From positions 1 through 33,922 of the forward strand of contig JADYZV010000143.1 in assembly GCA_020852965.1 (NCBI GenBank): 33,922 nt of DNA. The letters are read 5' to 3'. The notes below the pieces were generated by a model that worked only from the letters and a program-made list of their open reading frames with translations, had not been told where the DNA came from and did not search any database. The stretch comes from Pirellulaceae bacterium. GTDB lineage: Bacteria > Planctomycetota > Planctomycetia > Pirellulales > Pirellulaceae. The translations under genes were made by a program, and so were the position numbers. Of this stretch, positions 25,475-33,572 are shown piece by piece (the stretch's first letter is position 1; each line of letters opens with the position of its first letter).

Positions 25475-26530
25475 TTGAAGAAATTGCTCATTACCGGATC
25501 ATCGGGACTGATCGGCTCGGAGGTCAGCGTCTATTTCGCTGGCCGGGGTTGGGCGATACACGGTGTCGACAACAACCAACGCGCTGTGTTCTTTGGACCC
25601 CAAGGTGACACGCGCTGGAACCAAAAACGCCTTGAATCTCTTTTGCCAAACTTCGTTCATCACGAACATGACATACGAGATCGAGACGGCATTGCGCGGT
25701 TAATGAAAGAGGTCCAACCGGATGCAATCGTGCATACTGCGGCGCAACCCAGTCATGACCGGGCCGCTTCGATTCCATTTGACGACTTTGACACCAACGC
25801 AGTCGGCACGCTCAATTTACTCGAAGCGGCTCGCCAGAACTGTCCCGAATCTCCTTTTGTTCACATGAGCACGAACAAGGTCTATGGAGATCGCCCCAAT
25901 CGGATTCCGATGATCGAACTCGAAACGCGATGGGACTATGCCGATGGACAATACCCGAATGGAATCCCTGAGGATTTTTCGATCGACCAGTCCGAGCACT
26001 CGCTTTTCGGGGCATCCAAAGTTGCAGCAGATGTTATGGTGCAAGAGTACGGCCGTTACTTTGGAATGCGAACATGCTGTTTACGCGGTGGATGTTTGAC
26101 CGGGCCGAACCACACAGGCGTCGAGCTTCACGGGTTTCTTAGCTTTCTTGTTAAATGCAATCTACAAGAGCGAGAATACCGTATCTTTGGTTACCAGGGA
26201 AAACAGGTCCGCGACAATATCCATAGCCATGATGTGGCACGCTTTGTGGATGAATTTATCAACGCACCACGGTCCGGCGAGGTATATAATATCGGTGGCG
26301 GAAAAGCCAACAGTTGCTCCATTCTTGAAGCATTCAAAATCGCGGAACAGTGTAGCGGCAAGGCGATGCGGTACAGTTACGTCCAAGAGAATCGTATTGG
26401 CGATCATATCTGTTACTATAGCGACCTCAGCAAGATGCGTGCCCACTACCCAGCCTGGGATATCACCATAAGTTTGGAGGAAACGATTGCACAGATCGTT
26501 CGAGCATGGCAAGAGCGCGCTAGCGACTGA
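25475..26530 (+). CDS. NAD-dependent sugar epimerase/dehydratase, CDP-paratose 2-epimerase-like
   Basis: A 351-residue extended SDR. The NAD loop is GSSGLIGS (residues 8-15). [36 protein letters not shown] and the C-terminal [13 protein letters not shown] and [10 protein letters not shown] match CDP-paratose 2-epimerase (RfbE)-like proteins. The YxxxK active-site motif reads FGASK, so the usual catalytic Tyr is Phe. The flanking residues are well kept, so this looks like a subfamily trait rather than decay. The start is a TTG at 25475 with GGAAG six bases before it. It sits 29 bases after the PhnW-like gene, and the two probably form an operon modifying one glycan residue. Confidence 0.83.
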   Translation: MKKLLITGSSGLIGSEVSVYFAGRGWAIHGVDNNQRAVFFGPQGDTRWNQKRLESLLPNFVHHEHDIRDRDGIARLMKEVQPDAIVHTAAQPSHDRAASIPFDDFDTNAVGTLNLLEAARQNCPESPFVHMSTNKVYGDRPNRIPMIELETRWDYADGQYPNGIPEDFSIDQSEHSLFGASKVAADVMVQEYGRYFGMRTCCLRGGCLTGPNHTGVELHGFLSFLVKCNLQEREYRIFGYQGKQVRDNIHSHDVARFVDEFINAPRSGEVYNIGGGKANSCSILEAFKIAEQCSGKAMRYSYVQENRIGDHICYYSDLSKMRAHYPAWDITISLEETIAQIVRAWQERASD

Positions 26531-26558
26531 AGCCGAAGGGCGCATGCCTGACCCTTTT

Positions 26559-26993
26559 TCACTGTCGAGCTTTGTTCCGTAGATAGCTATGGCATTCGAC
26601 GCAACGAACGGTCAAGTTGACGTAACCCAATGCAGCTCGGTGGACATCCTTCTCACGCGCTGCTTCGGTGATGACGTTGACCGCGCGACGAAAGTCAGAA
26701 CTTTGTTGTATGTACTCTTCCGTGGTCAATACGTTCCAATTGCTCTCCAAACTCAGCAGGCTGAGCGATTGAGCCTCGCGAGCGATAAGCTCGAAGTCCT
26801 CTATCGCTAGACCTTCCAACACCCTTTTGGCGTGGTCGAGCTTACGTTGCATGAACGGCTTAAGAGGCTCTATAGGAGCTTTCGCGGCTGAAGTCTCCTG
26901 TCCGTATCCCCGCGAAATATGCGGTGACAATGACAGCCAAGCAGCAAAAGATATCGCCGAAGCAAACAGAATGACTAGTAGGTAGCGCTGCAT
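26559..26993 (-). CDS. Cytochrome c'-like small heme protein
   Basis: A 144-residue exported protein. An N-terminal signal or anchor (about 3-22, hydrophobic) precedes a helical domain with four helices and a C-terminal heme c site CVECH (about 133-137). The location of CXXCH near the end of a small helical protein is typical of cytochrome c'-like four-helix bundles. These bind NO or act in electron transfer or stress protection in the periplasm; the ligand here is unknown. The ATG at 26993 was chosen over a longer frame because GAGGG lies eight bases upstream and the signal starts there. It is convergent with the epimerase, stops 28 bases from it and is not part of the polysaccharide operon. 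Confidence 0.72.
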   Translation of the reverse strand: MQRYLLVILFASAISFAAWLSLSPHISRGYGQETSAAKAPIEPLKPFMQRKLDHAKRVLEGLAIEDFELIAREAQSLSLLSLESNWNVLTTEEYIQQSSDFRRAVNVITEAAREKDVHRAALGYVNLTVRCVECHSYLRNKARQ

Positions 26994-27473
26994 GATTGAT
27001 TCCCTCAAACTGGTAAATGTGTGATCCAGGTGGCACAACCCGATGATCAGGGCGATTTCAAATACTGCAAGTCGAGTACCCAATCCCCCACAATTTTACG
27101 ATTCGTCTAAACTAAATATACGACGAGCTGCGAATTGGCCCCTTGTCGACTAGAAAACGAAACAAACGGTGGGACGTACGGCACGCGTGTCATGAGTTCG
27201 TGTGGCACACCCACTGGGCAAATACGCGCACTAGAGCTTATGGCCGTTTTATGATTCCCTTGAGAGAATGAAGGGGGCAAGCCTTTTGACGAGCGCCCAC
27301 AATCGACAGTTATCGCGCGCGCCAAGCTCCCCCGCACGTAGAGACTTTTCTTGATAGTCCCTGAATTTCTACCGATCGCAATACCCACTTGCGAGTCGAC
27401 TTTATAGTTCCGAGCCCCCGCACAAGATCCTAGGTGAGATTCACGATTGCGGTTTTTGCAGGGGGCTCAGTGG
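26994..27473. other. Gene-free spacer with a long-loop inverted repeat at its end
   Basis: About 480 bases without a supportable gene. A 93-codon minus-strand frame (27107-27388) has no family resemblance or good start. The only structure I see is the inverted repeat at 27412-27468, described separately. Confidence 0.5.
27412..27468. repeat. 8-bp GC-rich inverted repeat with a 41-base spacer
   Basis: GAGCCCCC (27412-27419) and its exact complement GGGGGCTC (27461-27468) flank 41 bases. The right arm lies six bases beyond the stop of the minus-strand fragment ending at 27474, so this could be a weak terminator. It could also mark the ends of a small inserted element. No T-run follows on the minus strand. 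Confidence 0.35.
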
Positions 27474-27842
27474 CTACTGCTCATAGATCTTGCCGAGCAA
27501 GTTCCTGAACTCCGGCCGCATTCTCAACGACCGGCGGAATGCCTTCTCGCCTCGTATTAACTCCACTTCATCGATGCCATTAGAGGACAGCTTTGCAAGC
27601 GTGACGGCACGTTCAAGAAAAGCAATGGCACGATCCTCGTAGCCCGTTCGCTGTTGTAGGTTTGCGGTGGCGAGTTCAGCATAGTTCCAACCTCTCTTTT
27701 TGCGGGTGACGATATCTAGGGGCGCGGACTTCAAATGCTGCGTATACGTCTCGACGACCACGCTCGCCAGCCCAAGTAGATCTTTTGTAGCCGTCACGTC
27801 CTGCTCAACATTTTGATCGTCAGCCGATTCGAGGTCGCGCAA
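27474..27842 (-). CDS. Short TPR-like fragment, probable gene remnant
   Basis: A 122-codon frame with a TTG start and no ribosome-binding site. The C-terminal part alternates small and hydrophobic residues as in tetratricopeptide helices. It ends FRRSLRMRPEFRNLLGKIYEQ, similar to the tail of planctomycete Ser/Thr kinases with TPR domains. Such a tail without its large N-terminal domain suggests the surviving 3' end of a lost gene. A short real protein cannot be excluded. It lies at the left edge of the restriction island, where rearrangement is plausible. Confidence 0.4.
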   Translation of the reverse strand: MRDLESADDQNVEQDVTATKDLLGLASVVVETYTQHLKSAPLDIVTRKKRGWNYAELATANLQQRTGYEDRAIAFLERAVTLAKLSSNGIDEVELIRGEKAFRRSLRMRPEFRNLLGKIYEQ

Positions 27843-28050
27843 TGGTCAATGCACGTGTCATTGGTTCAGTGGCGGATGCTGGAGCAATCATGCTGGTTTC
27901 CTTCTGTGTACCGTTGAAAGTATCGATAACCGCCACTTAAGCAGCCCGCGTGCCAAACGCTCAAAGAACCTCAAAACCCAGCATTCCGCAGCGATTTGCG
28001 TATTCTCTGGCTACCTATTTCCCACCGAGCGGACGTCTTGTACAATCACG

Positions 28051-28067
28051 TTTGTGAACAACACAAA
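28051..28067. promoter_or_regulatory. Perfect inverted repeat TTTGTG-N5-CACAAA before the sigma-54 activator gene
   Basis: The arms TTTGTG (28051-28056) and CACAAA (28062-28067) end one base before the GGAG ribosome-binding site of the regulator. A second palindrome, TTGTACAA (28038-28045), lies just upstream. Both contain TTGT/ACAA halves. Autoregulatory operators fit this position; the binding protein is unknown. Confidence 0.38.
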
Positions 28068-28079
28068 TGGAGTTACGCA

Positions 28080-29672
28080 ATGCCAAAGCGGCGAACACTT
28101 GTTTCTTGGATTGGTCATAACGATCTGCTATCTGCAGCCGCCGAGGGCGATGAGAACCTTCAGACCAAGGTTCTTGAGGAACTTGAGATCGAACGTAAGT
28201 TGCCGCTCCGAAAGCAAAACGGTCCGGTAAAGACCCTGCTGAACCAAGAATCCTTCGACGAAGTTCACCTGTTGGGTGATTATCCCGAATGGCTTCGAAA
28301 GCTGTACTCCGAATGGCTTGGCCACGAAGTGAAGGTGCACGCGCCCAAGCTGAAAGACCCAACCGACTACGGGCAAATCCTCACGGCAGTTAACAGTGTG
28401 TTGGACACGCTCAACCGTGAGCCGGGGAACGAGTTTTCGTTCTTGTTGACGCCAGGAACTCCATCCATGGCGGCGACTTGGATTCTTATCGGGAAATCTC
28501 GCTACGACGCCGTCTTCTGGCAGACGCACGACAACAGGGCCCAGGAATCCGAGGTCCCATTTGATGTTGTGGCAGGATTCGCCGCAGGACTCGCAGCGGT
28601 ACCAGATGAGAACCTTCAGCATCTAGCCACGACGGCCCCCAGGGAGATCGATGGCTTCGACAAGATATCCGGGTCAAGCAAATCGCTAAAGTTGGCGGCA
28701 GGCCGAGCCGCAAAAGCATCCGAACGCGATGTTCCGATTTTGATCCTGGGCGAACCGGGGACGGGGAAGGAGTTGTTTGCTGAGGCAATTCACGAGGCGA
28801 GCAAGCGAAAAGGGAAGCCATATATCCGTATCAACTGTGCCGCAATACCCGATAATCTCCTAGAGGCTCAGTTGTTTGGCTATGTGGCCGGTGCCTTTTC
28901 CGGTGCATCGAAAACCGGCGAGAAGGGACTGTTCGACCACGCCAATGGCGGCACGATCTTCCTTGATGAAGTTGGCGAAGCCAGCTCCGCAATGCAGGCG
29001 GCCCTGCTAAGAGTCCTACAGCCCCCACAGGGGAAAGGACCATGCTATCGTGAGTTCTCACGTGTAGGTGACTTGGGAAAAATACAAACCAGCGATGTGC
29101 GAATCATCAGCGCCACCAACCGTGATTTGATTCAGGAAGTTGAAGATGGCACCTTTCGCGAAGACCTGTTCTTTCGCCTGGCAGTTATCAAAGTGAAGCT
29201 GCCGCCTCTTCGCACTCGCAAGTCGGATATTCCTGAGCTTGTCGATGTGCTGTTGAAGGAAATCAACAGAGACTTTCGGCGTAACGAAAACGAATATCGG
29301 GACAAATCGATTTCTGATGTCGCAAAACGATTTGTGCGCACGTATGATTGGCCGGGAAATATTCGGCAATTAAAAAGCGCCCTTGTGGAAGCTGCCATCA
29401 TGTGTGCTGGCGATACGATTGATACTGCTGATTTGAAGTCAGCAATCGCTGATATGCCAGGCACTTCATCTGGCTTGTATGATCAAGAGCTTGGCCACGG
29501 ATTCTGTCTGCAAAAGCTGCTGGAAGACATTAATCGCAAGTATTTAGAGCGTGCGATGGAGGAAGCGGAAGGCGTGAAGACCAAAGCCGCTGAACTACTT
29601 GGGATGTCGAGTTACCAAACCTTGGACGCCCAACTCAAACGATTGAATGTGAAGGCGGCCAAATCCAAATAA
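28080..29672 (+). CDS. RtcR-like sigma-54 activator with CARF-type N-terminal sensor
   Basis: A 530-residue bacterial enhancer-binding protein. The N-terminal 185 residues resemble the RtcR/CARF Rossmann sensor: first strand RTLVSWIGHNDLL at 4-16, and later FLLTPGTPSMAATWILIGKSRYDAVFWQT (about 120-150), matching the ligand-loop TxGTxxMA region of CARF proteins. The AAA+ domain follows: Walker A GEPGTGKE (224-231), a sigma-54 contact loop GAFSGA (271-276, usual form GAFTGA), Walker B with D296-E297, and RLAVIKVKLPPLR. The C-terminal Fis-type helix-turn-helix (about 490-525) contains KTKAAELLGMSSYQTL. Ligand binding would trigger ATP-driven opening at sigma-54 promoters; a good one lies 40 bases downstream. 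The ATG at 28080 has GGAG; the frame before it lacks homology. The RtcB/RtcA RNA-repair genes usual for RtcR are absent, replaced by restriction genes. Confidence 0.85.
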   Translation: MPKRRTLVSWIGHNDLLSAAAEGDENLQTKVLEELEIERKLPLRKQNGPVKTLLNQESFDEVHLLGDYPEWLRKLYSEWLGHEVKVHAPKLKDPTDYGQILTAVNSVLDTLNREPGNEFSFLLTPGTPSMAATWILIGKSRYDAVFWQTHDNRAQESEVPFDVVAGFAAGLAAVPDENLQHLATTAPREIDGFDKISGSSKSLKLAAGRAAKASERDVPILILGEPGTGKELFAEAIHEASKRKGKPYIRINCAAIPDNLLEAQLFGYVAGAFSGASKTGEKGLFDHANGGTIFLDEVGEASSAMQAALLRVLQPPQGKGPCYREFSRVGDLGKIQTSDVRIISATNRDLIQEVEDGTFREDLFFRLAVIKVKLPPLRTRKSDIPELVDVLLKEINRDFRRNENEYRDKSISDVAKRFVRTYDWPGNIRQLKSALVEAAIMCAGDTIDTADLKSAIADMPGTSSGLYDQELGHGFCLQKLLEDINRKYLERAMEEAEGVKTKAAELLGMSSYQTLDAQLKRLNVKAAKSK

Positions 29673-29712
29673 GCAATCTGTTCCCCGCGTCTAGACCAGC
29701 GTCCATCCGGTT

Positions 29713-29727
29713 TGGCACACCAGTTGC
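29713..29727 (+). promoter_or_regulatory. Sigma-54 (-24/-12) promoter of the restriction operon
   Basis: TGGCAC (29713-29718), five bases, then TTGC (29724-29727). The GG at 29714-29715 and GC at 29726-29727 have the fixed 10-base spacing of sigma-54 promoters, and only the base after TGGCAC departs from TGGCACGN4TTGC. It lies between an activator gene and the first restriction gene. Transcription would begin near 29739, so the ATG at 29766 is the likelier start for the next gene. A GTCTAGAC palindrome at 29689-29696 lies just upstream. Confidence 0.8.
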
Positions 29728-29765
29728 CTTAACCACGAACCATGCACCTCGATTCGTATCACACC

Positions 29766-30884
29766 ATGAAATCACTCAACTTCGAGTTTCTGCGACCAAA
29801 ATGGCCTGAGCTGGCTGGGCTTGGCGGGTTCGCGGAGGCTTATGCGCATCACGATCCGGTTGGAGCGATTCTTAAGTTACGGGTTTACTGCGAACAAATC
29901 GTCGACTGGATCCACCACGATCAACGATTGCCGAAGCCCTTTCAAGCAAATTTAAACGACCTACTCAATAACCAACCATTCCGGGACGTGGTACCCGAGG
30001 TCGTGCTTTCCAAATTGCATGCGATACGCATGGAGGGAAACCGAGCTGCGCATGGAAATAAGGGAGACACGACGACAGCTCTGCGATCATTGCGCGAAGC
30101 CTACAACGTAGGACGCTGGGTTTTCGTGAACTATGCCAAAGGGAGTGTTGACGACTGTTCGGCATTTGTGGAGCCCCCACAGGGCGGCGTTGAAAGTGTT
30201 CAGCAACGCCGGGAAAAACGCGCAATCCTGGAGAGAGTCGCCGCGCAAGAAGCTCAGATGCAAAAGTTGCTCGCTGACCTTGAGCAGCAGCGAATGCGCG
30301 CCGACCAAGCCGAAGCGACGGCCGAAGAACGCAAGGCTGCTTTGGAAGCCGCCCTGCAAGCGGCCAGCAAGCTTCAAGCCATAGATCCGCTGGCGTACAA
30401 CGAAGAAGAGACTCGCAAGTACCTGATCGATCAAATGTTGGCTGACGAAGGATGGGATGTCGGTAAGGGCATGTCCAACACCGCTCAAGTCTTGAAAGAA
30501 GCTCCCGTAAAATATCAGGTGGGAGCGTCTGGCAGCGGAAAGGCGGATTACGTCCTGGACGACGACAATGGAAAACCGCTAGGCGTCGTAGAAGCTAAGA
30601 AAACAGCCGTTGATCCCCAAATTGGCAGAAAGCAAGCTGAACAGTACGCCGATGGACTTGAGAGGGAGCACGCTCAGCGTCCCGTGATCTTCTATACCAA
30701 TGGTTACGATCTATGGATTTGGAACGACAAAGCGGGCGAGCCTCCGCGCAAAATCTACGGATTCTATTCCAAAGATAGCCTGCAACACATTCACTATCAG
30801 CGAACTGCGAAGAAACCTGATGGACTACGGCATTCGCGTTGGCAGTCGCTTGGGCAAGACAATTATTTTTGCTCGCAGCATTAA
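29766..30884 (+). pseudogene. hsdR: hsdR, N-terminal fragment (DUF4145 plus nuclease domain)
   Basis: This is the N-terminal third of a type I restriction endonuclease R subunit. In numbering from 29742, a DUF4145-like domain spans about 10-135 (LRVYCEQIVDWIH, RNRAAHGN-type segment). A coiled coil spans about 155-215 and the HsdR nuclease domain about 225-345. The nuclease residues D269 in GKADYVL and E284/K286 in GVVEAKK are present. The frame keeps HsdR homology to about 30816 and then runs 21 foreign residues to a stop. The first helicase RecA domain that should follow is missing, and homology resumes at once in another frame with domain 2. Intact relatives are roughly 1,100 residues. The product could be a helicase-free nuclease, but restriction activity should be lost. 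An ATG at 29742 is also possible; the later one suits the family start and promoter. Confidence 0.8.
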
Positions 30885-32385
30885 ACACGCTCGCCTGATT
30901 GAAGAGTTATTCAACGAAATGTATCCTCAGTACGGCGGCAAGTTTTGTCAAACCGTAGTCAGCGATGATCCGCGTGCGGAATCAATGATCGACGACTTCA
31001 AGGGCGACGGTACGAATCCTGATCTGACTATCGCTATCTCCGTGGACATGCTCGACACGGGTGTAGACGTTCCTGAGTGCGTCAACCTCGTGTTTGCTAA
31101 GCCGGTTTATTCTTACGTCAAATTTTGGCAGATGCTCGGACGCGGCACTCGGCTATGTCCTAATTTGTTTGGCCCCGGCCTCGATAAGTCGCACTTTCAG
31201 ATCTTCGATCATTGGGGCAACTTCGAGCGGTTTGAACAGGATTACAAGCCCGCGGAGCCGGTGCGCCAAAAGTCGCTGGGAGAACGAGTCTTCGAAGCCC
31301 GGATGAAGCTGGCCGAAGCCGCGTTGGAAAAGCAACATAATTCTGGCTTCGAGATTGCCACCGGTCTGATCAGCAAGCAGTTGGCTGACCTGCCCAAGAA
31401 CAGCATTCCTATTAAGGAAAAGTGGAATCAGGTGCTGTCGGTTTCGTCTGAAGAGACAGTCCGCCAGTTCGATGCCGCCACGAAGGCGACGTTGCAGCAG
31501 GACATTGCCCCACTGATGCAATGGGTGGACATTGCCAAGTTCGAAGAAGCCTACAAATTCGACCGGCTGATCGCCCAGTTGCAGACCGAACTGATTCGTG
31601 ACGGTGCCAAATTCGCTGACCTTCGCGATGAAGTGGTCAATCTGGTCAGCAGCCTGCGGATCAATCTTTCCCAGGTGAAGCTTAAACTGCTAGTCATCGA
31701 ACGAGTCAAAAGCGATGAGTTCTGGGACGAGGTTACCGTCCGCGATCTTGAAGAGATCCGTGATCAGTTGCGCGGCATTGTCCAGTTTCGTCGCCAGGAC
31801 GAGGTGCCTCGGTTCGATCCGATCATCATCGACGTGAAAGAAGACGAAGCGGACGTCGAGCGCAAGAAGCACAAGGTTCGTTTGGACAGGCTCGACGATC
31901 TAGACATGGTGGCCTATCGCAACCGAGTCAACAACGTCCTGCAATCCATCATCGATCAGAACGATACCTTGCGGAAGATTCGACTCGGCCAGCCCGTAAC
32001 CGAACACGATCTGGAAGACCTTTGTTCGCTGGTGCTGACGCAGGAACCGGGTATCGATTTGCACAACCTGATGGATTATTTCACGCAGGCCGAATCGCTC
32101 GATCAAGCTATCCGTGAAATTATCGGAATGGATGCCGATGTCGTTCAGCAGCGATTCACTCAGTTCGTGCAGGTCCATCCCAACCTGGCTTCGCATCAAA
32201 TCAAGTTTCTGGATATGCTTCAGAACCACATTGCGAAATTCGGCTCCATCAAAACAGACGACCTTTACGAACCGCCATTTACTACACTGCATACTGACAG
32301 CCTGGACGGGCTCTTCGATGAGTCGCTGGCAGATGAACTTTTTGAAATCATCGGTACGTTTAAGACAAGGGGCGAGCAAGAATGA
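30820..32385 (+). pseudogene. hsdR: hsdR, C-terminal fragment (helicase RecA2 and C-terminal domain)
   Basis: A frame of 521 codons from an ATG at 30820 starts with MDYGIRVGSRLGKTIIFARS, the beginning of the second helicase RecA domain of HsdR. FDHWGNFERFE, DMLDTGVDVPE (motif V) and QMLGRGTRLCP (motif VI, with arginine fingers) follow. The HsdR C-terminal helical region, which docks on the methylase, runs to the end. The homology joins the fragment ending at 30884 with about 250-300 residues missing between them. No Walker A or DEAD box is present, so DNA translocation is impossible. The Arg-rich codons before 30820 in this frame are out-of-phase nuclease sequence, not protein. It overlaps the next gene by four bases (ATGA), showing that this was one operon. 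Confidence 0.8.
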
Positions 32386-33134
32386 CGAAGAAGCCCGCAA
32401 AGCAACTCACAACTGACGGCGACTCCCCGACCGTATTTGATTTGGAATGCCTTGCGCAGTCCATCCAGACGGCTCATGAAGAACTGGCTCGGCAGGCCTC
32501 GAAAGCAGTCAACATTAGCTTGACCGTGAGGAATTGGCTGATCGGTCACTATATTGCCGAGTTTGAATTGAACGGCGCGGACCGCGCCTTGTACGGCGAC
32601 AAACTGCTGGACCGGCTAGCCACTCGCCTGAGCGAATTGGGCGTTAAAACCTGTGAGAAACGCCGGCTTTATCAGTATTTGCGGTTCTATAACACCTATC
32701 CGGAGATAGTGCGGTCACTGACCGCACAATCTCAAAAGCTGCTGTTGCCCGGTATCCAGAGTACAGTTCTGACAAAAGTGCGGTCGGCGCCCGCACTATT
32801 CGGATTGAAGCTCATCGACTCGCTCTCCTACACCCATCTGGAGTTGCTAGTGGCTCTGGACGACGAAGCCAAACGCGCATTTTACGAAACCGAGTGCGTT
32901 CGGGGAAGTTGGTCCGTACGCGACCTCAAGCGGCAAATCAGCAGTCTACTATACGAGCGAAGTCAACTCTCTATCGACAAGCACCGACTGCTAGATGACC
33001 TGCCCGCGGCCACTGAGCCTTCCACCCAACGACTCACCATCCGCGACCCGTATATCTTTGAATTCCTCGGACTAACGCCGTTGGAAGTGATGAGCGAATC
33101 GCATCTCGAAGACCAGTTGCTGGATAAGTTGTAA
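32382..33134 (+). pseudogene. DUF1016/YhcG-type nuclease gene, part upstream of in-frame stop
   Basis: A 250-residue N-terminal part of a PDDEXK nuclease of the DUF1016/YhcG family, which often lies inside type I restriction operons. The winged-helix DUF1016_N domain spans about 25-190, with VRNWLIGHYIAEFE, KRRLYQYLRFYNTYPEI and SYTHLELLVALDD-type signatures. The frame ends at TAA 33132-33134 within LLDKL*AFLLELWQGF. Relatives read KLQAFLLELG, so one C-to-T change (CAA to TAA) explains the stop. The same frame continues for another 146 codons. The piece alone lacks the catalytic domain. The ATG overlaps the hsdR stop. Confidence 0.75.
32709..32796 (+). repeat. Two palindromic 19-mers inside the DUF1016 gene
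   Basis: GTGCGGTCACTGACCGCAC (32709-32727) is a perfect palindrome with one central base. A copy, GTGCGGTCGGCGCCCGCAC, at 32778-32796 matches at 15 of 19 positions and keeps self-complementary ends. The copies are 69 bases apart, a whole number of codons (23), so they encode VRSLTAQ and VRSAPAL in the same frame. DUF1016 proteins vary in this interdomain loop, often with IxxTxSxQ-like repeats. Confidence 0.6.
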
Positions 33135-33188
33135 GCGTTCCTGCTCGAACTGTGGCAAGGCTTCTGCTTTGAGGCGCGACAGCGGCGA

Positions 33189-33572
33189 ATGCTGATTGGC
33201 GACAAATACTACTTCGTCGATCTGGTCTTTTACCACCGCATATTGAAGTGCCATGTGCTGGTTGACTTGAAGCTCGAAGAATTCACGCACGAAAACATCG
33301 GACAACTAAACACCTACGTCAGTTGGTTTGACAAACATGTTCGCGAGCCGGGTGACAACCCGCCGATCGGTATTTTGCTCTGTACCGAGAAGGACTACGC
33401 ACTCGTCCAATACGCGTTGGCAGCGATGGACAACTCGCTGTTTGTCTCCAAGTACCAACTGCAATTACCTACTCCAGAAGTTCTCAAGCAGCAACTCGAA
33501 GCCGAACGCCGCCGACTCGAAGCCGAGCTGGAATCGAGCATCGAACAACAAGAAAAGGATTTTCACGAATGA
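33189..33572 (+). pseudogene. DUF1016/YhcG-type nuclease gene, part downstream of in-frame stop
   Basis: The C-terminal PDDEXK nuclease domain of the DUF1016 family, in the same frame as the part ending at 33134. Homology starts right after the TAA (AFLLELWQGFCFEARQRR), before the first available ATG at 33189. In restored numbering the likely metal and catalytic residues are D280 (YYFVDLVF) and D295/K297 (VLVDLKL); GQLNTYVSWF and [12 protein letters not shown] complete the fold. All are intact, so read-through, or re-initiation at 33189 (with a short strand missing), could still yield something. A Glu-rich coiled-coil tail follows. The end overlaps hsdM by four bases (ATGA). Confidence 0.75.

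Noticed and set aside
28080-29672. CRISPR link suggested by the CARF-like sensor
   Set aside because: No repeat-spacer array or cas gene was seen anywhere in the window.
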